In this document: piece by piece, positions 40,897-49,419 of the stretch | Layout of the letters: the number at the start of each line of letters is the position of its first letter | How positions within the stretch are numbered: position 1 is the stretch's first letter | DNA from: Pseudomonadota bacterium | GTDB lineage: Bacteria; Pseudomonadota; Alphaproteobacteria; Acetobacterales; Acetobacteraceae | Direction of reading: 5' to 3' | DNA: 64,000 nucleotides | NCBI GenBank assembly: GCA_021845985.1 | Contig: JAJZES010000038.1 | Coordinates: forward strand, 62,001-126,000 | Notes under the pieces: generated by a model | Database searches by the model: none | Told to the model about the DNA's origin: nothing | The model's input: only the letters and a program-made list of their open reading frames with translations | Program-made: the position numbers and the translations under genes

Positions 40897-43317
40897 ATGC
40901 CGCAATCCGCCGCCAAGCCGCGCACCGCCGCCGCCGCCGTCAACCTCGCCGATCAGGCTCTCGCCGGTCCGCAGGCGCGCGCCGCCTACGGCGTCAGCGG
41001 CGCCGGCATCAAGATCGGCATTCTCTCGGACAGCTATAATCTCAACGGCACCGCCGGCCCGCCGGCCACCATTCTCAAGGAAGGGCCGCCGGGCAGCGGC
41101 GACGAGGGCCGGGCGATGGGCCAGCTCATCGCCGCCACCGCGCCCGCCGCGCAGCTCTATTTCTACAGCGCCGATTATTCCGAACAGGATTTCGCCAACG
41201 GCATCACCGCCCTGGTCGCCGCCGGCTGTCAGGTGATCGTCGATGACATCTCCTGGGAGGACGAGCCGTTCTTCCAGCTTGCCGGCCCGATCGACCAGGC
41301 GGTGCAGGCGGCGCTGGCCAAGGGCGTCGATTACGTCTCCGCCGCCGGCAACCAGGGCAACGCGTTTTATCAGGGCGCCTTCATCCCGCTGGCGACCACT
41401 ATCCCCGGCATCGGCAACGTCACCACCGCGCAGTTCCAGGGCGGCGCGGCCTATCAGTCGGTCGTCATCCCGGCCAATGTCAGCGTCACCCTCAGCCTGC
41501 AATGGTCGGCGCCCTATGCCGCGGCCAATGCGCCGACGCTCAGCGTCGCTGCCGTCGCCACCGATGGCAGCGTCATCCAATCCTTCCAGCAGGGCCAGGA
41601 GCCGACGGCGCTGCTCGATTTCCCGGTGCTGGCGCAAAGCGCGACCTACCGCATCTATATCCCGCTGCTTGCCGGCGCCCCGGCGCCGGCGCAGTTCAAG
41701 TATATCCTGCAGGGCGGCGGCGCCATCAGCGCGCCCGGCGCCGGCGTCGGCAGCGGCTCGATCATCGGCCATGATCTGGTGCCGGGGGTCAACGTGGCCG
41801 GCGCCGTCAATGTCGCGGCAACGCCGGCCGAGGGCGGCACACCGACGCCGGAGACGTTCTCCGGCACCGGACCCGGGACGCTGCTGTATGCCGCCAACGG
41901 CGCCAAACTGGCGACACCGCAGACGCTGAACACGCCCAGTTTCCTTGCCCCGGACGGCGCCTCCACCACCGTCTTTGCGCCGTTCCTCGGCACCTCGGCC
42001 GCGGCCGCCTCGGCGGCGGCGGTGATCGCGCTGATGCTGCAGGCCGACCCGACGCTGAACCATGGCGATGTCTCGACCCTGCTTGCCGACACCGCCATCC
42101 CGGCCGGTGCCGCCAGCGTCGCCGGCGCCGGGCTGATCCAGGCCAACACCGCCGTCGCCGCGGCGCTGACCCGAGATGTCAGCAACAGCGCGCAGCCGTT
42201 GATCATCGGCCTGTCGGTCGCCTGCACCATCGGCAGCGGTGCCGGCGCGCATACCATCCAGGGCGGCGCCGGGCCGGCGCTGCTGCAATCCGGCGGCACC
42301 GATACCGTCATTGCCGGCAGCGGCGCCGATACCGTCGATCTGCTCGGCAGCGCGGCGCTGCTGTTCGGCGCCGCGGCGCCGCTCGATGTGCGGGCGCTGA
42401 ACGGAGCCGATACGGTGATCGGCGGCGCCGGCAGCGTCACCGTGGCCGGCGGCAGCGGCGGCGGGGTGGAATATGGCAGCGCCTCGGGTGACAACTACCT
42501 CGTCGCCGGCAACCGGCCGACGACGCTGGTGCAGGGCGGCGCCGCCGACACGCTGGCGGCGGCCGGCGGCGGCAACGACACGCTGTTCGGCGCCGGCAGC
42601 GGCGCGGCGACGCTGCTCGGCGGCGGCGGCACCGGCAATGTCTTCGTCGCCGGCGGCAGCGGCGCCGATCTGATCCTGCCGGGCCAGGGCAGCAACCTGG
42701 TCTTTCTCAGCAGCGGCGCCGATACGGTGTTCGGCGGCGCCGGCGCGATGGTCGTGCAGGCCGGGTCGGGGCCGCAATGGGTGTTCGGCGGCGCCGCCGG
42801 CGGCAATGCGCTGCTCGCCGGCAGCGGCGCCGCCACCCTGGTCGGCGGCGGAGCCAACGATACGCTGGCCGGCAACGCCGCCGGCGATCTGCTGGTTGCC
42901 GCCGCGGCGGGCAATGCGACGCTGTTCGGCAGCGTCGCCAATGCCGGGCAGGAAACCCTGGTCGGCGGCGCCGCCGGGGTCAACATCTTCGTGCTGCGCG
43001 CCGCCGACGCGGTGGTGGCGCCGGAGGCGGCGACGGCGGTGGTGGCGCTGGGCAGCGGCCAATCGACCGTGGTCGCCGGCAGCGGCACGGACCTGATCAA
43101 CTGCGTCGCCGGGCAGACCGGCGGCGAGGATTTCATCACCGGCTTCGATCCCGCCCGCGACATGCTGCGGCTGGCGGGCTACGGTGCCGGCGCCGCGGCG
43201 GCGGTGTCGGGGCAATATGACATCGCCGGCAATTCCTGGCTGACGCTGCCTGACGGTACGGTGGTGGCGTTCGTCGGGCTGGCCCATCTGAGCGCGGCCA
43301 ACGTCGTCATTGCCTGA
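40897..43317 (+). CDS. Large S8-peptidase-like protein with Gly/Ala-rich repeat (beta-roll-like) C-terminal region
   Basis: The 806-residue protein has an N-terminal subtilase-like domain: Asp45 in GIKIGILSDSYN, Asn152 in SAAGN and Ser367 in LGTSAAAAS. Where subtilases carry the catalytic His (HGTHVAG) it reads EGRAMGQ with Glu70. Residues 420-780 are low-complexity repeats rich in Gly, Ala and Asp (NDTLFGAGSG, GADTVFGGAG), like degenerate RTX or beta-roll repeats. A final TGGEDFITGFDPARDMLRL block resembles the end of type I-secreted proteins. No N-terminal signal peptide is present. It may be an exported protease or a surface protein. Confidence 0.75.
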   Translation: MPQSAAKPRTAAAAVNLADQALAGPQARAAYGVSGAGIKIGILSDSYNLNGTAGPPATILKEGPPGSGDEGRAMGQLIAATAPAAQLYFYSADYSEQDFANGITALVAAGCQVIVDDISWEDEPFFQLAGPIDQAVQAALAKGVDYVSAAGNQGNAFYQGAFIPLATTIPGIGNVTTAQFQGGAAYQSVVIPANVSVTLSLQWSAPYAAANAPTLSVAAVATDGSVIQSFQQGQEPTALLDFPVLAQSATYRIYIPLLAGAPAPAQFKYILQGGGAISAPGAGVGSGSIIGHDLVPGVNVAGAVNVAATPAEGGTPTPETFSGTGPGTLLYAANGAKLATPQTLNTPSFLAPDGASTTVFAPFLGTSAAAASAAAVIALMLQADPTLNHGDVSTLLADTAIPAGAASVAGAGLIQANTAVAAALTRDVSNSAQPLIIGLSVACTIGSGAGAHTIQGGAGPALLQSGGTDTVIAGSGADTVDLLGSAALLFGAAAPLDVRALNGADTVIGGAGSVTVAGGSGGGVEYGSASGDNYLVAGNRPTTLVQGGAADTLAAAGGGNDTLFGAGSGAATLLGGGGTGNVFVAGGSGADLILPGQGSNLVFLSSGADTVFGGAGAMVVQAGSGPQWVFGGAAGGNALLAGSGAATLVGGGANDTLAGNAAGDLLVAAAAGNATLFGSVANAGQETLVGGAAGVNIFVLRAADAVVAPEAATAVVALGSGQSTVVAGSGTDLINCVAGQTGGEDFITGFDPARDMLRLAGYGAGAAAAVSGQYDIAGNSWLTLPDGTVVAFVGLAHLSAANVVIA

Positions 43318-43327
43318 GGAAACGCCG

Positions 43328-45127
43328 ATGGATGAAGCCAGCCCGCTCGCCTACCCGGACGCGCAGATCCGCGACATTCTGGCCCATGCACGCGTCATCG
43401 CCGTGGTCGGCGCCTCGGCCAACTGGAACCGGCCGAGCACCTTCGTGATGAAATACATGCAGGTGAAGGGCTATCGCTGCATCCCGGTCAATCCCGGCCT
43501 TGCCGGGCAGACGCTGCTCGGCGAGACCGTCTATGCCAGCCTGCGCGACATTCCCGGCCCGGTCGATATGGTCGATATTTTCCGCGCGCCGGCGCAGGTC
43601 GGGCCGATCGTCGCCGATGCCATCGCCATCGGCGCCAAGGTGGTGTGGATGCAGCTCGGCGTGCGCAACGATGCGGCGGCGGCGCAGGCGGCGGCGGCCG
43701 GTCTCACGGTCATCATGGACCGCTGCGTCAAGATCGAGTTCGGCCGGCTCGGCGGTGAATTATCCTGGTACGGGGTCAATTCCGGGCTGGTGCGCAACCG
43801 CGCGCCGGAGCCGCCGCGCCGCCGCCCCGAGCGCGACCGGCCGCCGCCGCTGCGCGCCGACGATCTTGGCTTCGAGACCCGCGCCATTCATGCCGGCGCC
43901 GCCCCCGACCTTGCCACCGGCGCCCGCACGACGCCGATCTATCAGACCACCTCCTATGTGTTCGAGGATGTCGAGCAGGCGGCCTCGCTGTTCAACCTGC
44001 ACAGTTTCGGCCATGTCTATACACGCATGTCCAATCCCACCGTCGCGGTGCTGGAGGAGCGGGTTGCGGCGCTCGAGGGCGGGCGCGCGGCGGTGGCGAC
44101 GGCATCCGGCCATGCGGCGCAGTTCGTCACGTTCTTCACCCTGCTGCAGCCGGGCGACGAATTCGTCGCCTCGCGCAATCTCTATGGCGGCTCGCTGACG
44201 CAGTTTGCGCAGTCCTTCCCGAAGCTCGGCTGGCACTGTCATTTCGTCGATCCGACGACACCGGATAATTTCCGCGCCGCGCTGACGCCGCGCTGCCGCG
44301 CCATCTTCGTCGAGAGTCTGGCCAATCCCGGCGGCGTCGTCGTCGATCTCGAAGCGGTGGCGGACATCGCCCATGCCGCCGGGATTCCGCTGATCGTCGA
44401 TAACACACTCGCCTCGCCCTATCTCTGCCGGCCGTTCGAGTGGGGGGCCGACATCGTGCTGCACTCGCTGACCAAGTTTCTCGGTGGGCACGGCACTGCG
44501 CTGGGCGGCATCGTGGTCGAATCCGGCAAGTTCGACTGGTCGCAGGGCGGCCATTTCCCGTCGCTGACCGAGCCGGAGCCGGCCTATCACGGACTGCGCT
44601 TCTACGAGAACTTCGGCGATTTCGCCTTCACCACCAAGGCGCGGGCGGTGGCGCTGCGCGATTTCGGCCCATCGCTGGCGCCGATGAATGCGTTTCTGAT
44701 CCTCAACGGCATCGAGACGCTGCCGCTGCGCATGCAGCGCCATGTCGCCAATGCCCGCGCCGTCGCCGAGTTCCTTGCCGGGCACGACAAGGTTGCCTGG
44801 GTGTCGTATGCCGGTCTGGACCGCAGCCCGTTCCGCGCGCTGGCGGAAAAATACTTGCCGCTCGGTCCCGGCGCGGTGTTCACCTTTGGCCTGAAGGGCG
44901 GCTATGCGGCGGGCACCGCGCTGGTCCAGCGGGTGCGGCTGTTTTCGCATCTCGCCAATGTCGGCGACACACGCAGCCTGATCCTGCATCCGGCGAGCAC
45001 CACGCATCGCCAGTTGACCGAGGACCAGCAGCGCGCCGCCGGCGCCGGCCCGGACGTGATCCGCCTGTCGGTGGGTCTGGAAACCGCGGCCGATCTGGTC
45101 CGCGATCTGGCCGAGGCGCTGGCATAG
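43328..45127 (+). CDS. Fusion: CoA-binding (YccU-type) domain plus O-acetylhomoserine sulfhydrylase (MetY)-like enzyme
   Basis: The 599-residue protein joins two units that are usually separate. Residues 1-150 are a CoA_binding_2 domain (VIAVVGASANWNRPSTFVM, CIPVNPGLAG, VVWMQLGVRNDAA). A Pro/Arg-rich linker (about 153-180) leads to a full PLP enzyme from LGFETRAIHAGA, with TTPIYQTTSYVF, TRMSNPTV, VDNTLASPYLC and the PLP Lys383 in HSLTKFLGGHG. The MetY part would make homocysteine from O-acetylhomoserine and sulfide. GAGGAAA precedes the ATG at 43328. No stop or frame break lies in the linker. Confidence 0.87.
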   Translation: MDEASPLAYPDAQIRDILAHARVIAVVGASANWNRPSTFVMKYMQVKGYRCIPVNPGLAGQTLLGETVYASLRDIPGPVDMVDIFRAPAQVGPIVADAIAIGAKVVWMQLGVRNDAAAAQAAAAGLTVIMDRCVKIEFGRLGGELSWYGVNSGLVRNRAPEPPRRRPERDRPPPLRADDLGFETRAIHAGAAPDLATGARTTPIYQTTSYVFEDVEQAASLFNLHSFGHVYTRMSNPTVAVLEERVAALEGGRAAVATASGHAAQFVTFFTLLQPGDEFVASRNLYGGSLTQFAQSFPKLGWHCHFVDPTTPDNFRAALTPRCRAIFVESLANPGGVVVDLEAVADIAHAAGIPLIVDNTLASPYLCRPFEWGADIVLHSLTKFLGGHGTALGGIVVESGKFDWSQGGHFPSLTEPEPAYHGLRFYENFGDFAFTTKARAVALRDFGPSLAPMNAFLILNGIETLPLRMQRHVANARAVAEFLAGHDKVAWVSYAGLDRSPFRALAEKYLPLGPGAVFTFGLKGGYAAGTALVQRVRLFSHLANVGDTRSLILHPASTTHRQLTEDQQRAAGAGPDVIRLSVGLETAADLVRDLAEALA

Positions 45128-45277
45128 CCGCGGCAAGCCATCACCCCACGCGCGATGCCGCCTTGACGCGGCTCCCGGCTGACCGATCGGTGCGCCGGTC
45201 GGCACTGAAAAGAAAAGGCCCGAGCAGTGCGACGCAAAGCGGCGACCCGTTCGAGGCGCACTGACCCGTCAACGCCC

Positions 45278-46390
45278 ATGACGCGGTCGCCGGGTGACGC
45301 TGCCCTGGTGCTCGCGCTGGGCGTCGCGGTGGCGCTGGCGGCGCTGTCGATCGACCTGATCGCGCCGGGCCTGTTGGCGATCCGTCAGGATCTCGCGATC
45401 AATGCGGCCAGTGCGGGGCTGACCGTCGCCGCCTTCATGCTGGGTCTGGCCGCCGGGCAGCCGGTGTTCGGTTGGCTGTCGGACCGGCTGGGGCGGCGGC
45501 GCATGCTGCGCGCGGGGCTGGTGGTGTTCGTCGCCGCCAGTTTCGGATGCGCGGCCAGCCGCTCGGCCGCGGCGCTGCTCGGATGGCGCATCGCCCAGGG
45601 GTTCGGCGCCGGCGCCTCCGTCGTCATCGCCGGTGCCGTCATCCGCGACCTGTTTCGCGGCGCGCAGGCGCACCGAATCCGCTCGCGGGTCAATCTGATC
45701 TATAGTCTGGCGCCGATCCTCGCGCCTGCCCTGGGCAGCCAGATCGTCCGCTTCGGCGGCTGGCGCCTGGGCTTCGTGCTGCTCGGCTGCTGCGGCGGCG
45801 CGGTCATCATCGCTGCCGGTCTGCTGCCGGCGCAGCAAGACGCATCGGCGGCGCCGCGCCGGCAGACGATCGCGGCGCCGTTTGTCGCGGTCGCCCGCCA
45901 TCGCCCGTTCATCGTGCCGGCGCTGGTCGATGCGCTGGGCTTCGCCGCGGTGTTCGCCATCATCGCCACCGCGCCGCTCGTGCTCATCGGCGCGGACCGC
46001 GTCGCGCCGGTTGTCTATGGCGTGCTCTTTGCCTGCATGGCGGTGGGGCTGTCCGCCGTCGCCGCGGTGGAGACGCTGCTGATCGCGACCGGCGCGGCGG
46101 GGGTCGCTGTGTTCGTGCTGCTGTCCACGCTGCTGCTGTTCACCCGCGGCGTGGTCGCGGTGGCGGCGCAGCACGCGGCGATGGAGGCGATCGAGCGCAG
46201 TGTCGGGGTCGGCGCTGCACTGCTCGGTTTCACCCAGGTCGCGGCGGGAACCCTCTCCAGCGCCATCGCCGCGGCGCTGTATGCCCCGCTGGGCAGCGCC
46301 GCAGCGAGCGGCACCGCCGCGCTGTTCGCCGCCGCCGCCCTCGCGGTCTGGCGGGCGGGCCGGCGCGGCGGTCTCGTCGATGGTCAATAA
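45278..46390 (+). CDS. MFS transporter, Bcr/CflA drug-resistance type
   Basis: The 370-residue inner-membrane protein shows the Bcr/CflA pattern: LSIDLIAPGLLAIRQDL, the MFS loop GQPVFGWLSDRLGRRRML, WRIAQGFGAGASVVIAGAVIRD (motif C region) and YSLAPILAPALG. It is some 25-30 residues shorter than usual. The shortening falls in the second half around VGLSAVAAVETLLI, where the internal loop and part of a helix seem missing. The ATG at 45278 is preferred to a GTG at 45227. Substrate unknown. Confidence 0.83.
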   Translation: MTRSPGDAALVLALGVAVALAALSIDLIAPGLLAIRQDLAINAASAGLTVAAFMLGLAAGQPVFGWLSDRLGRRRMLRAGLVVFVAASFGCAASRSAAALLGWRIAQGFGAGASVVIAGAVIRDLFRGAQAHRIRSRVNLIYSLAPILAPALGSQIVRFGGWRLGFVLLGCCGGAVIIAAGLLPAQQDASAAPRRQTIAAPFVAVARHRPFIVPALVDALGFAAVFAIIATAPLVLIGADRVAPVVYGVLFACMAVGLSAVAAVETLLIATGAAGVAVFVLLSTLLLFTRGVVAVAAQHAAMEAIERSVGVGAALLGFTQVAAGTLSSAIAAALYAPLGSAAASGTAALFAAAALAVWRAGRRGGLVDGQ

Positions 46391-46416
46391 TCAACCGTTC
46401 TGAGGAAATCTCCGCC

Positions 46417-47265
46417 ATGCCCGGTTTCCCGATCATCGACAGCCATGTCCATCTCTACGACCCGACGCGGTTGCGCCATTCCTGGCTGGACGCGGTTCCC
46501 GCCATCAACCGGGCGCATCTGCCGGCCGATTTCGACCGGGCGTGCGGTTCGGTCGCGGTGGACAAACTGGTCTTCGTCGAGGTCGCCGCCGATCCTGGCC
46601 TGCATCTGGCCGAGGCGGCGTTCGTCCAGGGTCTCGCCGATGCCGACCCGCGCATCGCCGCGATCGTCGCCCATGCGCCGGTGGAAAAGGGCGACGCGGT
46701 GGAGCACGACCTCGCCGCCCTGGCGCGGTTCCCGGCGCTGCGCGGCATCCGCCGGCTGATCCAGGGCGAGCCGGACCCCGGCATGTGTCTCGAACCCGGC
46801 TTCCTCGCCGGCGTGCGGCGGGTCGGGCGGCACGGGCTGAGCTTCGACATCTGCGTCAGGCACTGGGGCCTCGGCTGCGCCGTCGAGCTGGTGCGGCGCT
46901 GCCCGGAGGTGATGTTCGTGCTCGACCATATCGGCAAGCCGGACATCCGCCACGCGCTGCGCGAGCCGTGGTGGAGCGACATCGGCCGGCTCGCCGAACT
47001 ACCGAACGTCGTCGTGAAACTTTCGGGTGTCATCACCGAGGCCGCGCCCGGCTGCAGCGATGCCGATCTTGCCCCCTATATCGCCCATGTCATCGACCGC
47101 TTCGGCTTTTCGCGGGTGATGTACGGCAGCGATTGGAGCGTGTCCGAACTCACCCACTGCTACGCCGACTGGGTGGCGATGCTCGACCGCCTGCTGGCGG
47201 GCACCTCGGAGGCCGAGCGGCGGAGTCTCTATCACGATACGGCGACGCGCATTTATCGGCTCTGA
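46417..47265 (+). CDS. Amidohydrolase 2-family hydrolase (lactonase-like TIM barrel)
   Basis: The 282-residue protein has IIDSHVHLYDP (metal-binding HxH), the strand/loop LVFVEVAADP, GIRRLIQGEP, VLDHIGKPD (His) and VMYGSDWSVSEL (Asp). This set is typical of the group with fuconolactonase, rhamnonolactonase and 2-pyrone-4,6-dicarboxylate hydrolase. A sugar-acid lactone is a reasonable substrate guess; there is no direct support from neighbours. The gene follows the MFS pump by 26 bp. Confidence 0.85.
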   Translation: MPGFPIIDSHVHLYDPTRLRHSWLDAVPAINRAHLPADFDRACGSVAVDKLVFVEVAADPGLHLAEAAFVQGLADADPRIAAIVAHAPVEKGDAVEHDLAALARFPALRGIRRLIQGEPDPGMCLEPGFLAGVRRVGRHGLSFDICVRHWGLGCAVELVRRCPEVMFVLDHIGKPDIRHALREPWWSDIGRLAELPNVVVKLSGVITEAAPGCSDADLAPYIAHVIDRFGFSRVMYGSDWSVSELTHCYADWVAMLDRLLAGTSEAERRSLYHDTATRIYRL

Positions 47266-47292
47266 CCGGTAATAAACGCGCCAGATGTGCGA

Positions 47293-47338
47293 AATATGCG
47301 CGCCGGGAATCCCCGTATGGCATGGCCCGGCGCATATT
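47293..47338 (+). other. Stem-loop upstream of cysH
   Basis: AATATGCG-CG-CCGGG (47293-47307) pairs with CCCGGCGCATATT (47326-47338), giving 13 base pairs with a 2-base bulge and an 18-base loop. It lies 41 bp before the cysH ATG and 28 bp after the amidohydrolase stop. It could be an operator, a terminator without T-run, or a leader structure controlling cysH. Confidence 0.45.
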
Positions 47339-47379
47339 CCACCTTCTCAAAACGGAAATACGCCCCATAATCCCACTTC

Positions 47380-48081
47380 ATGACGCACTTATCGGCCGAT
47401 GCCGCCGCTGAACTCCCGCTCGCGTCCGTTGAAGACGCCGGCCTCGCCCTGTTGCGCCGCGCCATTGAGCGCGACCATGCCGGGCGGCTGGCGGTCGTCT
47501 CCTCGTTCGGCGCCGACTCGGCGATGCTGCTGGCGCTGGTCGCTGAGATCGACCGCTCGGTGCCGGTGCTGTTCCTGGAGACCGGGATGCATTTCCCGCA
47601 GACGCTGGCCTATCGCGATGCGCTGATCGAGCGGCTCGGTCTGACCGATGTGCGCGACATCCGGCCCGACCCGGCGCAGGTGGCCGGGCGCGACCCACGC
47701 GGCGACCTGCATCTGTTCATCCCCGATGATTGCTGCACGCTGCGCAAGGTGGCGCCGCTGGCGCGCGCGCTGGCCGGCTTCGACGCCTGGGCCACCGGGC
47801 GGCGGCGGCAGCAATCGGCGACCCGCGCGGCGCTGCCGTTCCGCGAGACGGTCGATGGCCGGGTCAAGTTCAACCCGCTGGCCGACTGGAGCGTCGAGCG
47901 CATCGCCGACGAACTCGCCCGCCGCGGCCTGCCGCGGCATCCGCTGCTGCGCCAGGGCTTTGCCTCGATCGGCTGCGCCCCCTGCACCCGCGCCGTGCGG
48001 CCGGGCGAGGACGCGCGCGCCGGCCGCTGGGCCGGGCAGGGCAAGACCGAGTGCGGCATCCACCGCCCCGCCTTCTTCTAG
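47380..48081 (+). CDS. cysH: Assimilatory adenylylsulfate (APS) reductase
   Basis: The 233-residue enzyme has the PP-loop motif SSFGADSAML, the [4Fe-4S]-binding cysteines Cys118-Cys119 (DDCCTLRK) and Cys199/Cys202 (IGCAPC), and the catalytic Cys225 in ECGIH. The four extra cysteines mark the APS-reducing type rather than the PAPS type without a cluster. It makes sulfite for cysteine and methionine synthesis, in keeping with the sulfhydrylase gene 2.3 kb upstream. The last codons and stop lie in a tandem repeat. Confidence 0.92.
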   Translation: MTHLSADAAAELPLASVEDAGLALLRRAIERDHAGRLAVVSSFGADSAMLLALVAEIDRSVPVLFLETGMHFPQTLAYRDALIERLGLTDVRDIRPDPAQVAGRDPRGDLHLFIPDDCCTLRKVAPLARALAGFDAWATGRRRQQSATRAALPFRETVDGRVKFNPLADWSVERIADELARRGLPRHPLLRQGFASIGCAPCTRAVRPGEDARAGRWAGQGKTECGIHRPAFF

Positions 48082-48117
48082 CCCCCCGCCTTCTTCTAGC
48101 CCCCCGCCTTCTTCTGG
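48066..48117 (+). repeat. 18-bp tandem repeat, three copies, at the end of cysH
   Basis: The unit CCCCCCGCCTTCTTCTAG occurs at 48082-48099 and, with one change (TGG), at 48100-48117. The cysH end at 48066-48081 supplies a 16-bp first copy. Each copy repeats the final Pro-Ala-Phe-Phe-stop coding sequence, indicating slippage or unequal crossing-over at the gene end. Confidence 0.85.
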
Positions 48118-48165
48118 TGACGCGCATCGCCTACACTCGGCGGTGCAATCAACGCCGGGCCTGCC

Positions 48166-49419
48166 ATGCCTCACCGCCATGCGCCGCAGATGGACGGGCG
48201 CGCCATCACCGCGCGCATCAACGCACTCGCCGCGATCACCGCCGAGCCGCCCGGACTGACCCGCGTGTTCGCCAGCCCCGAGCAGTTGCGGGCGAGCGCC
48301 CTGGTGCTCGGCTGGATGCGTGACGCCGGCATGGCGGTGCATACCGACGCCATCGGCAATGTCGTCGGCCGCTACGAGGGCGCCACACCGGGGGCGCCGG
48401 CGCTGCTGCTCGGCTCGCATCTCGACAGCGTGCGCGACGCCGGCCGCTGGGACGGGCCGCTCGGCGTCGTCTGCGCCATCGCCTGCGTCGAGGCGCTGCA
48501 TCTGGAGCAGCGGCGGCTGCCCTATGCGATCGAGGTGATCGGCTTTGCCGACGAGGAAGGCACCCGCTTCGGCGCCACCATGCTTGGCAGCCGGGCACTG
48601 ACCGGGCGTTTCGACCCGCTGCTGCTGGAGCGACCGGACGATGCCGGGATCACCATGGCCGAGGCGCTGCGCAGCATCGGTCTCGATCCCGCGGCGATTG
48701 CCGGCGCGGCGCGGCCGGCGGCGGAGATCGCCGCTTATCTCGAACTGCATATCGAGCAGGGACCGGTGCTGGAACAGCGCGACCTGCCGGTCGGCTGCGT
48801 CATCGCGATCGACGGGCAGACGCGGCTCAGCGTCACCCTGCACGGTATGGCCGGGCATGCCGGCACGGTACCGATGGGCGGCCGGCGGCAGGACGCGCTG
48901 GCCGCCGCCGCCGCCTGCATCCTGGCGATCGAGGAACTGGCCGGGCGCGAGGACGGCGCCGTCGCCACGGTCGGCCGGTTGGAGGCATGGCCGGGCGCGG
49001 TCAATGTGATCGCCGGGCGCGTCACCTTCTCCGTCGATGTGCGGGCGCCGGAGGATCCGCAGCGGCTGCGGCTGGTGGCCGCCATCCGCGCCGCCATTCT
49101 GCGCATCGGCACCAATCGCGGCGTGCGCGCGGCGATCGAGCAGACCCATGAACTGCCGGCCTCGCCCTGCGACCCGGCGCTGCGGCGGCGCATCGCCGCC
49201 GCCATCGCGGCCGAGGGCCATGAGGTGATCGATCTGCCGAGTGGCGCCGGGCATGACGCCATGGCATTGGCGCAGCTCGTACCGATCGGCATGATTTTCG
49301 TGCGTTGCCGCAACGGCATCAGCCACCACCCGGACGAACACGTCGCCACCGCCGATGCCGAGGCCGGTGCGCGCGTGCTGCATCGCGTATTGCTCGGCTT
49401 TGCGGAGACCACGCCATGA
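48166..49419 (+). CDS. M20-family Zn amidohydrolase (allantoate/N-carbamoyl-L-amino acid amidohydrolase type)
   Basis: The 417-residue protein shows the HyuC/AllC pattern: LLLGSHLDSVRDAGRWDGPLG (metal-binding His and Asp), FADEEGTRFG (Glu pair), YLELHIEQGPVLE, HGMAGHAGTVPM and a C-terminal SGAGHDAMALA with SHHPDEH. It hydrolyses N-carbamoyl groups or allantoate. The nearest NCS1 permease is 10 kb away, so no link can be claimed. The next M20 gene overlaps it by 4 bp. Confidence 0.87.
   Translation: MPHRHAPQMDGRAITARINALAAITAEPPGLTRVFASPEQLRASALVLGWMRDAGMAVHTDAIGNVVGRYEGATPGAPALLLGSHLDSVRDAGRWDGPLGVVCAIACVEALHLEQRRLPYAIEVIGFADEEGTRFGATMLGSRALTGRFDPLLLERPDDAGITMAEALRSIGLDPAAIAGAARPAAEIAAYLELHIEQGPVLEQRDLPVGCVIAIDGQTRLSVTLHGMAGHAGTVPMGGRRQDALAAAAACILAIEELAGREDGAVATVGRLEAWPGAVNVIAGRVTFSVDVRAPEDPQRLRLVAAIRAAILRIGTNRGVRAAIEQTHELPASPCDPALRRRIAAAIAAEGHEVIDLPSGAGHDAMALAQLVPIGMIFVRCRNGISHHPDEHVATADAEAGARVLHRVLLGFAETTP

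Noticed and set aside
42200-43200. Repetitive sequence that could suggest a CRISPR array or satellite
   Set aside because: The repeats are irregular, in frame and encode Gly/Ala/Asp-rich repeats of the S8-like protein; there are no constant repeats with unique spacers.
40576-43287. Open frame of 903 codons on the minus strand, Gly/Arg-rich
   Set aside because: It is the antisense of the repeat-rich S8-like gene; the plus strand has recognisable subtilase motifs and a coupled upstream operon.
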